A stretch of DNA of 64,000 bases from Scheffersomyces stipitis CBS 6054 (GCF_000209165.1 NC_009044.1:1240001-1304000); one strand, 5' to 3'; positions 19,333-30,133 are shown, numbered from the stretch's first letter. Translations and numbers: made by a program. Notes: generated by a model from the sequence alone, not told the origin.

Positions 19333-20988
19333 ACTGAATGAAATTTACTGTGAATGAGTTATACTAAACAATTGAGTAGCTTTGGTCAAATGAGAGGCAC
19401 TTCCCAGGAGTTTTGGGGTGGGCTCCTTATATAGTTTTCCGAATTTTTCAACCTCCAGATTTGGTACTCGGCCGATCCCAATCAAGTAATTAGTTCTTCG
19501 AAAGCTGTTTCACCGAGTTAATACCGGGGAGTCACAGCTATACAATTTGCCCCCAAAATCGTGTAGAAGAACTGGTCTCTCAGACAATTCCCAAACTCTA
19601 CTAATTGATTAGTAAGCACTTAAGAGGCTGATGGGCAATCGTACAATGTTGGTTGAAAATAGGGATAATCGTAGACCCCCAAAGAACCCAAAAAATACCG
19701 CAGGGGCCGACCAGATCAAACTTTGATCAATTCTGAAGATCTTGCACACGTGAGCAACTTCTATTCCAGACGTTAATAAATCTAGAAGTAAAACTGCTAC
19801 TGAAGTCGAATGGATCCACTCACTGTCAGGGAAGTTCCTGACCTCGACTATTGCATTTCATCTTCAATTATTTGGCACAAATTCGAATGCTGAAAAATTT
19901 CCCCACACACCAAAACTGTGTAGGTTATACAGCTCTGGTAACTTACTGATTTCACAAATGTGTACATCTCTCTTAGCGCCCTTCAGGTAGTTAATATCTA
20001 TTTGCACTCGTTCGATATTCTTCAATTAAATATTAATTGAAGGAACAGTTCTTCAAGGGTTTCATGTATTTGTTAGCTTAGAAGTACAACAATTTATCTT
20101 AACACTATTCTTTCCCCAGTGCTAGGTTTTTCAGTTGTTAGACCAATGAATTTCCAAGACACAAAGCACGAATCTCCAGCTGACTCCTGATTGGATTCCT
20201 TACAGTTCGCCTAAAACACGAAGGAACACCTGCCCGCTTCAAAGAGATTTCCTCCGTGGGGGTAACTCATTTTCGGAAAATAAAATATATTTCCGCTGTC
20301 TACTGTGTCACTTGCAAACTTATCACTGCATCCTCCTTGCATTTGCAAATCCGTCCATCTTCTGCACAAATATGGAGTTCCTGCCTGCACGGGAGTTCGG
20401 ACCGACCAACTAAATTGCTGGGGTAAATGACAAACGTATAGTGGAAGAACAAGCGGCCCAACCAAGAAAGGACTCGAGAGCAAAAGAATAATTGAAGGCT
20501 CCTTTGGTAACTACTGCAACGTCTTTCAACACAAGTCTCTAAAAATTTTGAATACCTTTTTACCTGAAGGCTTTCCATGGAAATGAATTCTTCCTGGATG
20601 AATTACAATTAAGCCCCATTGATAAACCCTGCAAGCTTTCCTATTTCACACATTAAGGCCCGATATGCATTTAGACTTTCTACAACTTTTAACTAACCAA
20701 AACTCCTGAAAATTCCAAAATCATTAGCCTAATTTCCTATTTTCACTAAATTTGGAACCTTCTTTGCAGCAGGTTATATTTTCATATTTACATGCTTTAA
20801 CTAGAATGTATCTGGCATTAGTGGGGGCTTATTTATTTCTCGGCAGTTCACTTTTGACGTCTAGATTGCTATCGCTTAGCGCCAGATTTGATAAGTGCTT
20901 ACCTTTAATTTTTACTATATATAAGACTTAACACTTTCATCGATTCGACAAATTGTTGAAATTGTGCTGAGCGACTTTCACCTTCGTC
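19333..20988. other. gene-poor spacer upstream of the reductase
   Basis: No protein gene can be supported. It contains the reductase promoter, a CACGTG at 19747-19752, an AGGGG stress-type element near 19711, and a near-perfect 23-bp palindrome with 10-bp arms and a 3-nt loop at 20020-20042. A strong TATA-like TATATAAG near 20918-20925 precedes the possible decayed gene at 20989. Confidence 0.5.
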
Positions 20989-21383
20989 ATGTTTAGCCTT
21001 GCTCTCAAGGTTCTCCATCTTCGAGCTGCATTTGTCTTGTTGGCAGTTGGAGACATGACTAGAAATACCCATTGTGTTTTAAAAAATGGTGGTGTTCGTT
21101 TTTCTAGGGCATTCTTGTTGAGACTCGCAAGAGGTGTTAAAAGAGTATGACAAGTGTGTGGACAGCTTATTCTATTGTCAATACTATTGTAGGATCTTGT
21201 AGAGCTGCTGAATGTATTCCCGGAATAGTTGCGAAATATGTGAAATATGGCAATTGGAAACTCGAAGACTACTATGGCAAATCGTAAAAGCTAAAGAACA
21301 TTCTTCTCAATTGTGACAACATCGAAGCCAGAGACTTCAATATCTCTAGCCCAACTGTATTTTCCATGTTCAATGTAACTTGA
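20989..21383 (+). pseudogene. possible decayed or frameshifted small gene
   Basis: A TATA-like element about 65 bp upstream is followed by ATG 20989 and a 53-codon ORF (stop 21148-21150). A 46-codon ORF begins at ATG 21147, overlapping that stop as ATGA, and ends at TAA 21285-21287. The same frame then stays open for another 31 codons to TGA 21381-21383. The pieces look protein-like, with a hydrophobic first part, several Cys, and tracts such as KYGNWKLEDYYGKS. A single ancestral gene of about 130 codons broken by one frameshift and one stop would explain this. Chance ORFs are the alternative. I do not recognise a family. Confidence 0.3.
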
Positions 21384-21891
21384 AGTCGCACCCATATTTC
21401 TTTAAGTCATCTACCCACTTATCCATTTATTCATTTGATCACTAGCCCATATTCGTCCGTTTGTCCATTCTTCTGTTCATTTATTCAGTCCCACACAAAT
21501 TCAGTTGAAGTTATTTCAGCCAATTCTAGAAACAGCTTCTTCCAGTGCTAAACCTTCATCTCAAAAAGAACCAAGTACTTCATCCTCTTTCACTACATAG
21601 CCTATATCCAGGAACAAGTATATTAATATCAATCTGTGTAAATATATATAATAAGAAGTCAGAAGACAAGACAAAAACGGCACCAAAGTACCCATTAGAT
21701 GCTAGAGACACTTGCCAAGGTAAAGAAGCAAAACTAAATTTTAGTAAAACATAGTACAAAAAACAAAAACAACCATTTTCACAGTGGTTGCGAAATGTTT
21801 GCCAGGAAAAAATAGAAAGTACCACAAGAATCACATAATGCTCTTACGATATGATTCTAATGATACGATAACTCTTAACATATCCTCATGT
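21384..21891. other. spacer 3' of the syntaxin gene
   Basis: Pyrimidine-rich stretches with repeated TCCATTT/TTCATTTATTCA words (about 21417-21492) are seen. No gene is supported. Confidence 0.5.
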
Positions 21892-22776
21892 CTAACGGGA
21901 ACCGAAGTATCCACCCAAAACAGCAGCAAGAATAATTACAATAAGAACACAGATGGCAAGACACCACAACTTCTTCTTTCTGGCAGCTCTGGCAGAGGCT
22001 ACAGCCTTGTTGGTGTGACCAACACCCTGTTCGATATCGTGCTGGGCATTGGCGACTTGTTCATCGATCTGTTGGATAGGTTGGTCTTGTTCAATGACCA
22101 ATTCTTCCATGTCGTGGAACAACTGAGTCAATTCGGCCATGGTCTTTTCCAACTTTAACAATTCACGGTGTCTGACTTGGACTTCGTTCAAAACGGTTCT
22201 AGCCTCGCCTCTTCTGTTAGACTGCAAAAGAGCTTGTTGGAAGTACTGTTGTGTGTCTGACCCGTCTTCAACCACAGCCTTGATTTCAGCATCGCTGGCA
22301 TCTGGTTTTATGATCTTATATTGTCTCTCGGCCTGAGCCTTGGTCTGTTCTCTGTTGTTGACTTCCACCAAACGGTATTCCTGGATCAAGTCCAAGAATC
22401 TCTTTCTCGAGTTCTCAGCCTGGTCGATCTTGGTCTGGTCTCTGGCGTGCGCAGCTTGGGTCTGGATGTTTTTGATTCTCTTCTTCAAGTCCAACTGTAA
22501 CGACTGTGCCTCAGCAACAAGGGTATCAATCTGCTTGGAGCTGTATTCAGTGTCATCCTCGTTCAAGTCCAACTCCTGGATGAAGTTTCTCTGCTTGTTG
22601 GAGATCAAGTTGATCAAGTTTGAGTACTGGTCCAACGAGTTATTTATGTCTTGTACCTCGTTCATGAACGAGACAAAGTCATCTTCGTTGGAGCCAGACG
22701 AGTACTTGTTGTAGTTACCCATCTCGTACGAGTTCGGGTTGTTGTTGGTGTTGCTTTTCTGGTAAGGGTTGCTCAT
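21892..22776 (-). CDS. SSO2: plasma-membrane syntaxin (t-SNARE), Sso1/Sso2 type
   Basis: This 294-residue SNARE acts in fusion of secretory vesicles with the plasma membrane, pairing with Sec9 and Snc proteins. An Asn/Ser-rich N-terminus leads into the three-helix Habc domain (~residues 30-150). The Qa-SNARE helix (~190-255) carries the zero-layer Gln region (IEQDQPIQQIDEQV). A C-terminal anchor of about 22 hydrophobic residues ends AAVLGGYFGSR. Length and layout match yeast Sso1/Sso2, and CTG-clade species generally have one such gene. The start ATG is unambiguous. The upstream region carries TAGTGAGAG/AGCGAGAG motifs also found near other trafficking genes here. Confidence 0.95.
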   Translation of the reverse strand: MSNPYQKSNTNNNPNSYEMGNYNKYSSGSNEDDFVSFMNEVQDINNSLDQYSNLINLISNKQRNFIQELDLNEDDTEYSSKQIDTLVAEAQSLQLDLKKRIKNIQTQAAHARDQTKIDQAENSRKRFLDLIQEYRLVEVNNREQTKAQAERQYKIIKPDASDAEIKAVVEDGSDTQQYFQQALLQSNRRGEARTVLNEVQVRHRELLKLEKTMAELTQLFHDMEELVIEQDQPIQQIDEQVANAQHDIEQGVGHTNKAVASARAARKKKLWCLAICVLIVIILAAVLGGYFGSR

Positions 22777-24326
22777 GGTGACAATGCTATGGATATAGGG
22801 GTAGAGGTATGAGAAAGTGTGAAATTAGTGATTATAATTAATGAGAATTGAGATCTGAAACCAATGAGAAAAATCAAATTCGGCGACAATTGATATTGAT
22901 GGTGGTATAATTGATGACAATATTTGAAGATTGATACAGTACAATGATACAATTGTATACTGATAGAACGATTCTTGTTTATGAGAATGATATAAGTCAG
23001 AATATATCAAACAATCGCTACTTATTGTCTATGTGTTTATTCCTATCGGATACGATGGAGAGTTAGGAACAGAATCTTTCGGGCGGAATTGCACAACGGA
23101 GTCTGGACAGATGATACGACGGACTGGTGACACGAGAGCTACACTAGACGCGGTGGTGATGGACGGTGTGGCGGTAAAAAGAAGATAAACAAGAGTTGAA
23201 AATGTCAAGTTGGTGAGAAAAAAAAGGCCCTAGACGACAGGCGGTGCGCCGAAAAAATCGTTGATGAAAATAGCGAAATAATGGGAAAAGGGCACAGTGC
23301 AAGGCGCTGGAAATGGCAAAATTAGTGAGAACGTGGAAAAGGAAATGGGAGTAAAATAGTGAGAGTCAGCGAGAGCTAGGGAGAAGCAGGGAGAGAAGAT
23401 GCTACCATTAATGTTGCGGCAGCTCGTACTACTTTTACAATTCTACACGAGAAAAGCGTAGAAACACCTTTGATCGTATGATATTGTATCTATTTCTTAC
23501 TGTACGGTGTAGATAACATAGTGTACACTTCCTGACATTCTCCCTATAGCGTGATACGCAGATCCTCGCTGGAATCAATGTGTGTATTCTCACAATTCCG
23601 TAGATTGTTCTCGGTGTCGCACAATTCCACGAAAGATCTCAGGCACGACAGATCGTGTACTGTTTAGGTTTCGGTTTTCTACCGTGTATGATTCTAGTTC
23701 CGTGTTTGTAAGGGTCAAGGCTTGTCTACAGCATCTATGATCTCTGGGAACCGTTGTCTTTCGTCGTCTACTAGAGAATTTGCATCTTTTCGCTTTTTTT
23801 CTAGCCGGAACACTTGATTTGTAACCTGAACAGTTGTGAGTGCCATCTCTGCTCAATGAGGTAGAGTTATAATTAGAAGAGGCTGTACCTGAACGAGATG
23901 ACAACAGAATATTTGGTCATCTACTCTTTCGATATCAGCCAAAATTGCATCTCGTTGGGGCTAGAAGATCCTGGAAAGTGCCTGCTTCAGATTTCAATGG
24001 CTTGAATTACCATTTCTTTGAGTAGCCTTTGCTGTTCACTGTTAACTTTTTTTTTTCACACCAAATAATTTTTCACTTTATCCGTTCACCTTTAACGAGA
24101 GAATCCTCTTTGATTCACACCTATTGTCCCTCTCGATAACTACGTCTAGTCAGTGCTCAATATTGTGCTAGCCAATTGTATTGTTTCATGTAGTATTTCT
24201 GGTAGATCTTCCCGTACCTGTTGCTTCTCTGTTTCCTAATCCGGAAGTCCCCATCTTTCAGATCAACGTCTTTATTTTGCCTTGAATTTTTCACTTTTCT
24301 ATGCTCTTTCCTGCCAACATCCATAA
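22777..24326. other. divergent spacer, SSO to ARG82
   Basis: No gene is supported; a 104-codon minus-strand frame at 23590-23904 has no ATG. The side nearer SSO has a cluster of TAGTGAGAG, CAGCGAGAG and CTAGGGAGA words (23321-23390) spaced 9-10 bp. A T-tract (24048-24056) lies before ARG82. Confidence 0.5.
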
Positions 24327-25523
24327 ATGTCTAGCGTAAATCATTCTAGTCCTCCTTACAGTTCTGGACTCACTCCATCATTACACCAAGCAGCAGGCCA
24401 TGCTGGTTCAATGACTCTTCAGGAGGGCTCTCTCTTTGTGAAACCCACTTCTCAACAAGAATTAGACTTCTACTCCGATACCTACAATAACGATGCTGCT
24501 GACGGCGCCGATTTAGAAGAAAAGCCAGTAGGTTCTAAACTTGTTGATTGGCTCCCCGTATATATGGGGAAGCTTCATGAAAGCAATCAGAATGCGATCA
24601 TACAAGGACATGCCGAAACCACTAGCGAAAATGTCAAGGGAGGCTTCTTAAACCCTCTGGATCCACTAGTGATTCAAAAATCAGTTAGTGAACTCACTAC
24701 AAATGATACAGACAAAGAGTACATTGTGCTTCAGAATTTATACCATGGCTTCACCTATCCAAGTATCTTGGATATCAAGCTTGGATCGAAACTTACGGAC
24801 GATTCTGTCACAGCACCAGAAAAGATTGCCAGACTACAGAAAGTCAGCGAATCAACAACAACAGGCTCTCTAAGCTTCAGAATATGTGGAATGAAGGTTT
24901 ATTGTGGAAATTCAGAAAAGAAACCAACTACAGAATTGTATCCCAATATGAACCTGACTTCAGTAAATGTCATCTCTCATGATAGCGATAATTCCAATTA
25001 TCTTGAGTTCAACAAGTTCTTCGGCAGATCGCTTGACAAGAGGAACATAAAACAAGGGCTACTTCTATTTTTCAACCACCACCTCCATACCATTGAGCCA
25101 CACGGTAAAAAGATTCTCCAGAGACTTTTGGAATCTACTCTTAAGCGATTGCAATTGCTTTATAATTGTTTGCTAGACTATGAAATCAGGGTGTTTTCAG
25201 GTTCTCTCTTGTTTATATACGAAAACGATTTGACTAGGTGGCTAGACAGAGATGGTAAGGTTCTTGACGACGACTCGTATTATCAGGCCGATCCACTCAT
25301 TTTTGAACCTCTTCTTGGTGAAGATTCAGATGAAGAGGATAGCGAAGATGAAGGAAGAGAAAGAGAGCTTCTAGCACCATTAAGTACGTTGAAGATGATA
25401 GACTTTGCCCATGCCAAGTTTGTTCATGGCCAGGGTCACGACGAGAACATTCTTGAGGGTTTAGAGAATCTTATTGAAATATTCGAATCATTAATAGATG
25501 AGGAAACCAGCAATGAATTTTAG
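24327..25523 (+). CDS. ARG82: inositol polyphosphate multikinase (Arg82/Ipk2)
   Basis: This 398-residue nuclear kinase phosphorylates Ins(1,4,5)P3 to IP4 and IP5 and, in S. cerevisiae, also stabilises the ArgR-Mcm1 complex for arginine control. The family motif PxxxDxKxG is at residues 145-153 (PSILDIKLG). A SLLFIYE motif and the catalytic MIDFAHAKF near residue 355 follow. An acidic stretch (EDSDEEDSEDE, ~330-342) corresponds to the poly-Asp loop of yeast Arg82. The N-terminal ~60 residues are Ser-rich and less conserved. The ATG at 24327 is the first in frame. The gene is convergent with SUP35, with 135 bp between stops. Confidence 0.95.
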   Translation: MSSVNHSSPPYSSGLTPSLHQAAGHAGSMTLQEGSLFVKPTSQQELDFYSDTYNNDAADGADLEEKPVGSKLVDWLPVYMGKLHESNQNAIIQGHAETTSENVKGGFLNPLDPLVIQKSVSELTTNDTDKEYIVLQNLYHGFTYPSILDIKLGSKLTDDSVTAPEKIARLQKVSESTTTGSLSFRICGMKVYCGNSEKKPTTELYPNMNLTSVNVISHDSDNSNYLEFNKFFGRSLDKRNIKQGLLLFFNHHLHTIEPHGKKILQRLLESTLKRLQLLYNCLLDYEIRVFSGSLLFIYENDLTRWLDRDGKVLDDDSYYQADPLIFEPLLGEDSDEEDSEDEGRERELLAPLSTLKMIDFAHAKFVHGQGHDENILEGLENLIEIFESLIDEETSNEF

Positions 25524-25658
25524 TGCTAGGGGAAATCATTGTACCATAGTATAAAAAAGAATAGTAACTACTAATAGATGACAATAGGAATGCATTTAAT
25601 ACTTATAAAAAGTCTTACAATCGTATATAATATGCACTTATGTACACGTAGAAGCTTT

Positions 25659-27848
25659 CTACAACAACTTGGTGATCTTACCGATGGCAATGGTAGTACC
25701 CTGATCTCTCAAGGTGAATCTACCTAATTGTTGGTAATCATTATAAGTCTCGGCACAGACTGGTTCAGCAACTTCCAACACGGCAATGATCTTCATTCCC
25801 TTCTTGGCAAATGCTGGAGGCTTCTTGGACTTTCTGTTGGTTCCCTTTTCCAACTTGTGCTTCAACTGAATGAACTTAACTTCTTCAATGGCAGCATGCA
25901 AATGCATTACACACGAGAAACCGTTAGATAAGATAGACTTCAACTCGACAATGGCGATCTGAGCCTCAAACCTGGTAACAGTCTTGACTGGGTTCTTGGG
26001 TGAGGTCAATACATAACCTGGTTGCAAGTCTTCTTCTTCGACACCTCTCAATCTCAATCTTACCTGTTCTCCACTGTAGGCTGTTTCACACTCTTGTTCT
26101 GTTTCGTTGTAGACTGTCAAGACTTCTACATTGACCTTATTAGGCATCAACAATAAGGAGCCACCCTTCTTTATATGACCAGACTCAATCTTACCTTCTA
26201 CTACTGTACCCATGTCCTTCATCTTTCCAGAAATTGGCAACATGAAAGGACCGTTGATCTTTCTGTTGACAGTCTCCATGTTGTCTAAGTACTCCAACAA
26301 AGCTGGTCCAGTGTACCAAGGACAATCCTTGGGGTTAACTCTGTCTTTCAAACCTGCACCAGTGTATCCGGAAACAGGCATGAACACGATGTCTTCTTTG
26401 GCATAACCAATACCCTTTAAGAACACACCCAACTTGGTGATACATTCGTTGTAACGTTCTTCAGCCCAGCCTACAGTAGGATCATCCATCTTGTTTACAA
26501 CGACAATGATCTTGTTTACACCTTGAGTCTTAGCCAAAAGAGCGTGTTCTCTGGTTTGACCACCCTTCTCAAAACCAGTTTCATATTCACCCTTTCTGGC
26601 AGAAATCACCAAGATTCCTACATCGGCTTGAGAAGCACCACCAATCATCTCGGAAACATACATCTTGTGCCCTGGTGCATCCAAGATGGTGTATCTTCTC
26701 TTTTCTGTTTCGAAGTAGGCTTTACCAACTTCAATGGTCTTACCGTCGTTTCTTTCTTCCTTGTTGGTATCCATCACCCACGACAAGTACCAACCCTGTC
26801 TACCGGCATCTTTGGCCTCTCTTTCGTACTTTTCCACAGTTCTCTTGTCGACAGAACCAGTCAAGTACAAGATATTACCTCCCATTGTAGACTTACCAGC
26901 ATCAACGTGGCCCATGAAGATGATGGAAACATGGTCCTTACCACCAAACAAGTCCTTAACGACTTCTTCGTCAACATCATCTTCCTGTTCCTTAGCTACA
27001 GAAGAAGCAGTGGAGATAGGAGTCGATTCCCTGGCAGATACAGAACCAGTAGAAGCTACAGGAGTAGATTCCTTTTTGACTACTTCGGTCTTCTTGACTT
27101 CCTCGGTCTTTTTGGTTTCAGTCTTGTTAGTAGTTACTTCTTCCTTGGTTTCAGCTACTGGAGTCGATTCCTTAGAAGCAGATGAAGCAGTGGTAGCAGA
27201 AGAAGTTGGGGCTGGTGAGGATTCCTTAGAAACATCATCCTTCTTGGCTCCAACCTTGATGGTGGCATTGCCCAATTTGATTCCGCTAGAAGGAGCTAAC
27301 TTGAGCGTCTTCTTAACAGCTGGCTTGTTCAATGAAGATGCTTGGGCATCCTTCTGTTTCTGGAAATCTGCCAAAGACATCCCCTGGGCTGCAGGAGCAC
27401 CAGAAGCGTCAACATCGACATTGTCGTACTGGTTATAGCCTCTGTTATTGTTATAGTTGTTGGCGTTGTAGCCTTGGTACCCTCCTCTACTGTTGTTATA
27501 GTTGTTGTAGTTCTGGTATCCCCCACGATTGTTATAGTTGTTGTAGCCGCCACGAGTATTCTGGTATCCTCCGCGCTGGTTGTATCCTCCGCGGTTGTTA
27601 TTGTTGTAGTTTTGATACTGCTGGGGCTGCTGCTGGTACTGCTGGTAACCACCTTGGTTGTAGTTCTGCTGTTGGTTGTAGTAGTTCTGTTGCTGTTGAT
27701 ACTGGTCGAACTGTTGGTAGCCCCCTTGTGGAACAAAAGCCTGGGCATTACCAGGCTTGTACTGGTTCAGTTGCTGCTGGTCGTTTCCGCCAATGGAGGA
27801 GTTCTGGAGGTCCTGGGCCAACTTGTCCTGGTCGTAGTTTTCAGACAT
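25659..27848 (-). CDS. SUP35: translation release factor eRF3 (Sup35)
   Basis: This 729-residue GTPase works with eRF1 to end translation. It has three parts. Residues ~15-170 are a Gln/Asn/Tyr/Gly-rich prion-like domain with QQYQQ tracts and several RGGY repeats. A charged middle domain (~175-300) is rich in Lys, Glu, Thr and Ser. The C-terminal EF-1alpha-like region starts with the P-loop GHVDAGKST at ~313-321 and continues with DAPGH and NKMD. The ATG at 27848 (MSENYDQDKL) is chosen; the frame is open 32 codons further from a non-ATG codon, outside the conserved start. The gene is divergent from LSB5. Confidence 0.97.
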   Translation of the reverse strand: MSENYDQDKLAQDLQNSSIGGNDQQQLNQYKPGNAQAFVPQGGYQQFDQYQQQQNYYNQQQNYNQGGYQQYQQQPQQYQNYNNNNRGGYNQRGGYQNTRGGYNNYNNRGGYQNYNNYNNSRGGYQGYNANNYNNNRGYNQYDNVDVDASGAPAAQGMSLADFQKQKDAQASSLNKPAVKKTLKLAPSSGIKLGNATIKVGAKKDDVSKESSPAPTSSATTASSASKESTPVAETKEEVTTNKTETKKTEEVKKTEVVKKESTPVASTGSVSARESTPISTASSVAKEQEDDVDEEVVKDLFGGKDHVSIIFMGHVDAGKSTMGGNILYLTGSVDKRTVEKYEREAKDAGRQGWYLSWVMDTNKEERNDGKTIEVGKAYFETEKRRYTILDAPGHKMYVSEMIGGASQADVGILVISARKGEYETGFEKGGQTREHALLAKTQGVNKIIVVVNKMDDPTVGWAEERYNECITKLGVFLKGIGYAKEDIVFMPVSGYTGAGLKDRVNPKDCPWYTGPALLEYLDNMETVNRKINGPFMLPISGKMKDMGTVVEGKIESGHIKKGGSLLLMPNKVNVEVLTVYNETEQECETAYSGEQVRLRLRGVEEEDLQPGYVLTSPKNPVKTVTRFEAQIAIVELKSILSNGFSCVMHLHAAIEEVKFIQLKHKLEKGTNRKSKKPPAFAKKGMKIIAVLEVAEPVCAETYNDYQQLGRFTLRDQGTTIAIGKITKLL

Positions 27849-28630
27849 CTCTCTTTTGATTTTGGTACGGTTTTGATTTCCTGAGCTATCTGGCTGTTTG
27901 GTGCAAATTTGACGGTCGAAATTGGCTGTTACAATGACACACACGGGCTACAGTTCAATGGAGATGAGAAGAAGAAAGAGAAGAACACGTAAGGGTAGGT
28001 CCAGTAGGTTTCCACTTGGAGACGAATCACGGTGGTAGAAAAATTTTCTTCGTTGGGTCACGTGTGCTAAGATGCGTACAGAGATAGGGCGTTTAGCGGT
28101 GAATAGTGAGCTAAGTAGTAGCGAGAGCTCGTGGGAGCAGAGAAGGCTGTAGTGAGAAGGCTGTAGTGAGGTGGTGGGGAATGGGGATTCTAGGGAGAGG
28201 TCATCGCACGGAGTCTTCACGCAATCTCTCCCTATCACGTTAGAGGTCTCCCTATATCATCTCTATTCCCACTAACTCTTCCCCTAACTCTTCCCTTAAC
28301 TCTTCCTTAACTTCCCAAACTCTGCACTCACTTTTGTTCTTCGTCCGCATTCTCACGCTCTCTCTCAGTGTCACCTGCTCTCGCTATCTCCCCCTCTCGC
28401 TATCTTCTGATACGCACTATCTCTCGCTATCTCCCGTCCCCATCTGTCACTGCCTATAGATCTCCTCCCCCCAGATCTCGACATCGCGACATCGAAGCAA
28501 TCCCATCCACATTTTTCACCCTTCTCCTTTCTCGGGCTCGATTCTAGATATTATACCACTCTTCAAGAAACATCACTATTTTCAATTCCAAATCCATCGT
28601 ACCTCTTTGTAAAGCTACTCAAACTTCAAA
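27849..28630. promoter_or_regulatory. divergent SUP35-LSB5 promoter region with repeats
   Basis: It holds a CACGTG at 28059-28064, TAGCGAGAG at 28119-28127, a four-unit repeat of CTAACTCTTCCC type at 28271-28316, and three copies of CTCTCGCTAT at 28378-28387, 28394-28403 and 28421-28430. No gene is seen. Confidence 0.6.
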
Positions 28631-30133
28631 ATGCCCATTTTTGGTGAAAAACCATATACCTCCATTTCGGTCAAAATCAATCAGTTGGCCCTGAACAAAA
28701 ACGACGACATTGATGACTCCATCGAGCTCTACCTCTCGGACTTGCTCGAATTGATTAAGCTACAGCCCAATTCTGGTGCCGTGGAGGCTGCTCGTGCCGT
28801 CAGAAAAAAGATCAAGTATGGCGATACTGTTCAGGAGCAATTGCGGGCTCTTTCCATCTTGGAGTTGTTAGTATTGAACGGAGGGAAAAATGTCGGTCCC
28901 ACCTTGGCTCGAGACGACAAGTTGATTGATGTGTTGAAAGGCATTTTGTCCGGTAACGGCAAGACTGGAACTGGTCTTAGTTACGATAAGGAGATTTTCG
29001 ACCAAGTCCGGGCTTTGGCTATCGGCTGGAAGCTGGAATTGGCTGAATTGGATGGCTACAAGTATTTGGCTCTGCTCTGGCAGTTTGTTCCCAAGAAGCT
29101 GAAATCTCGTAGGAACACGGTTGGCCATAAATCGCCCGATTACAACCATCTGCTGAGAAATGACGATGAGTTTGAAGACAGCAATGGAAGTAATTCTAAT
29201 GTGAATCGCGGTAGTAATCGTGGTAGTAGAAGATACGAAGAGGATGATTTCGATGACAACTACAACAGTGATGAGTACTCTGGTAGTTCGAGAAATAGAG
29301 CCCATTCTCGTCCACAGTCTCCACCTCTTTCGTCGTCGCCTAGAACTCCCAGATCGCCTCCTCCTAGGCCCAGAGTTGCTTCTCCTTATTCTGAATCAAA
29401 TTCCAAAAAAGATAAGAAAGACAAGAAGGACAAGAAGAAAAAGAAGAGGAAGGGTATCGTCTATGCTGACGAGCAATTTGAGATTCCTCAGATCAACTAC
29501 AAGATCGAGGCTCCAAGGATTAGAACGCTTATTGCCGATTGCTACACTCACACCACTGCATTGAGCAATTCGTTGTTGACTCTTCCAGCAGACATCTCTC
29601 CACACGATGATGATAAAGCAATGAAGGAGTTTGACAAATGTAGATCTATCCGCAGAAAAGTGTTACGATACTTGCAGTATGTAGGTGCTGGTGACGATGG
29701 CAACAAGTCGAAGGAAGTTTTGGCATTGGATGAAGAGTTCTTAGGCAGTTTGATTAACTCCAACGAGCAGTTGGTTGAAGTTTTTAAGAAGTTCGACTTG
29801 AAGTGTGGGTATTCGGCTGCAAATCCAGCACCCAACTACGACCAAAGAGATATAGATAATGGAGTTTCAGAATCTAGTGACGAAAGCTACTACTCTAGTG
29901 AATCAGAGAGTGAGCCTGAAGAAGAGCTGATTTCTGGGAGATTGCAAAAGGCTACGATAGAAGGCCCTTCCTCTAGAGCCAAATCGCCACCTCCACCACG
30001 CCCAGTTAAACCTTCAGCGTTGCAAAGACCACACTCCAAGCCTAAACAATTGGCCAAAACTGAGTCTACCGATACTCTTGAAGCAGATCCTTTTGGAGAT
30101 ACACATGCTGTTACAAGATCTGTATACGATTAG
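28631..30133 (+). CDS. LSB5: VHS-GAT endocytic adaptor Lsb5
   Basis: This 500-residue protein should link ubiquitinated cargo, Arf3 and the Las17/Sla1 actin machinery during endocytosis. Residues ~1-150 are a VHS domain (ALSILELLVLNGGKNVGPTL; WQFVPKKL). A long Ser/Arg/Pro-rich linker with a lysine run (KKDKKDKKDKKKKKRK) follows. Residues ~285-400 match a GAT three-helix bundle. The C-terminus is acidic, then proline-rich (SPPPPRPVKP), suited to SH3 binding. It is longer than S. cerevisiae Lsb5 (354 residues), mainly because of the linker. The start follows AAA and is unambiguous. Convergent with YEA4. Confidence 0.9.
   Translation: MPIFGEKPYTSISVKINQLALNKNDDIDDSIELYLSDLLELIKLQPNSGAVEAARAVRKKIKYGDTVQEQLRALSILELLVLNGGKNVGPTLARDDKLIDVLKGILSGNGKTGTGLSYDKEIFDQVRALAIGWKLELAELDGYKYLALLWQFVPKKLKSRRNTVGHKSPDYNHLLRNDDEFEDSNGSNSNVNRGSNRGSRRYEEDDFDDNYNSDEYSGSSRNRAHSRPQSPPLSSSPRTPRSPPPRPRVASPYSESNSKKDKKDKKDKKKKKRKGIVYADEQFEIPQINYKIEAPRIRTLIADCYTHTTALSNSLLTLPADISPHDDDKAMKEFDKCRSIRRKVLRYLQYVGAGDDGNKSKEVLALDEEFLGSLINSNEQLVEVFKKFDLKCGYSAANPAPNYDQRDIDNGVSESSDESYYSSESESEPEEELISGRLQKATIEGPSSRAKSPPPPRPVKPSALQRPHSKPKQLAKTESTDTLEADPFGDTHAVTRSVYD

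Noticed and set aside
20211..20578. Two overlapping minus-strand frames of about 90 codons
   Set aside because: They overlap each other in different frames and show no protein-family features.
23590..23904. 104-codon minus-strand frame rich in Arg/Ser
   Set aside because: Starts at TTG without any suitable ATG; basic composition is typical of chance frames.
27342..27884. Long plus-strand frames inside SUP35
   Set aside because: They are mirror images of the repetitive Gln/Asn/Tyr/Gly prion-domain codons, with no support of their own.
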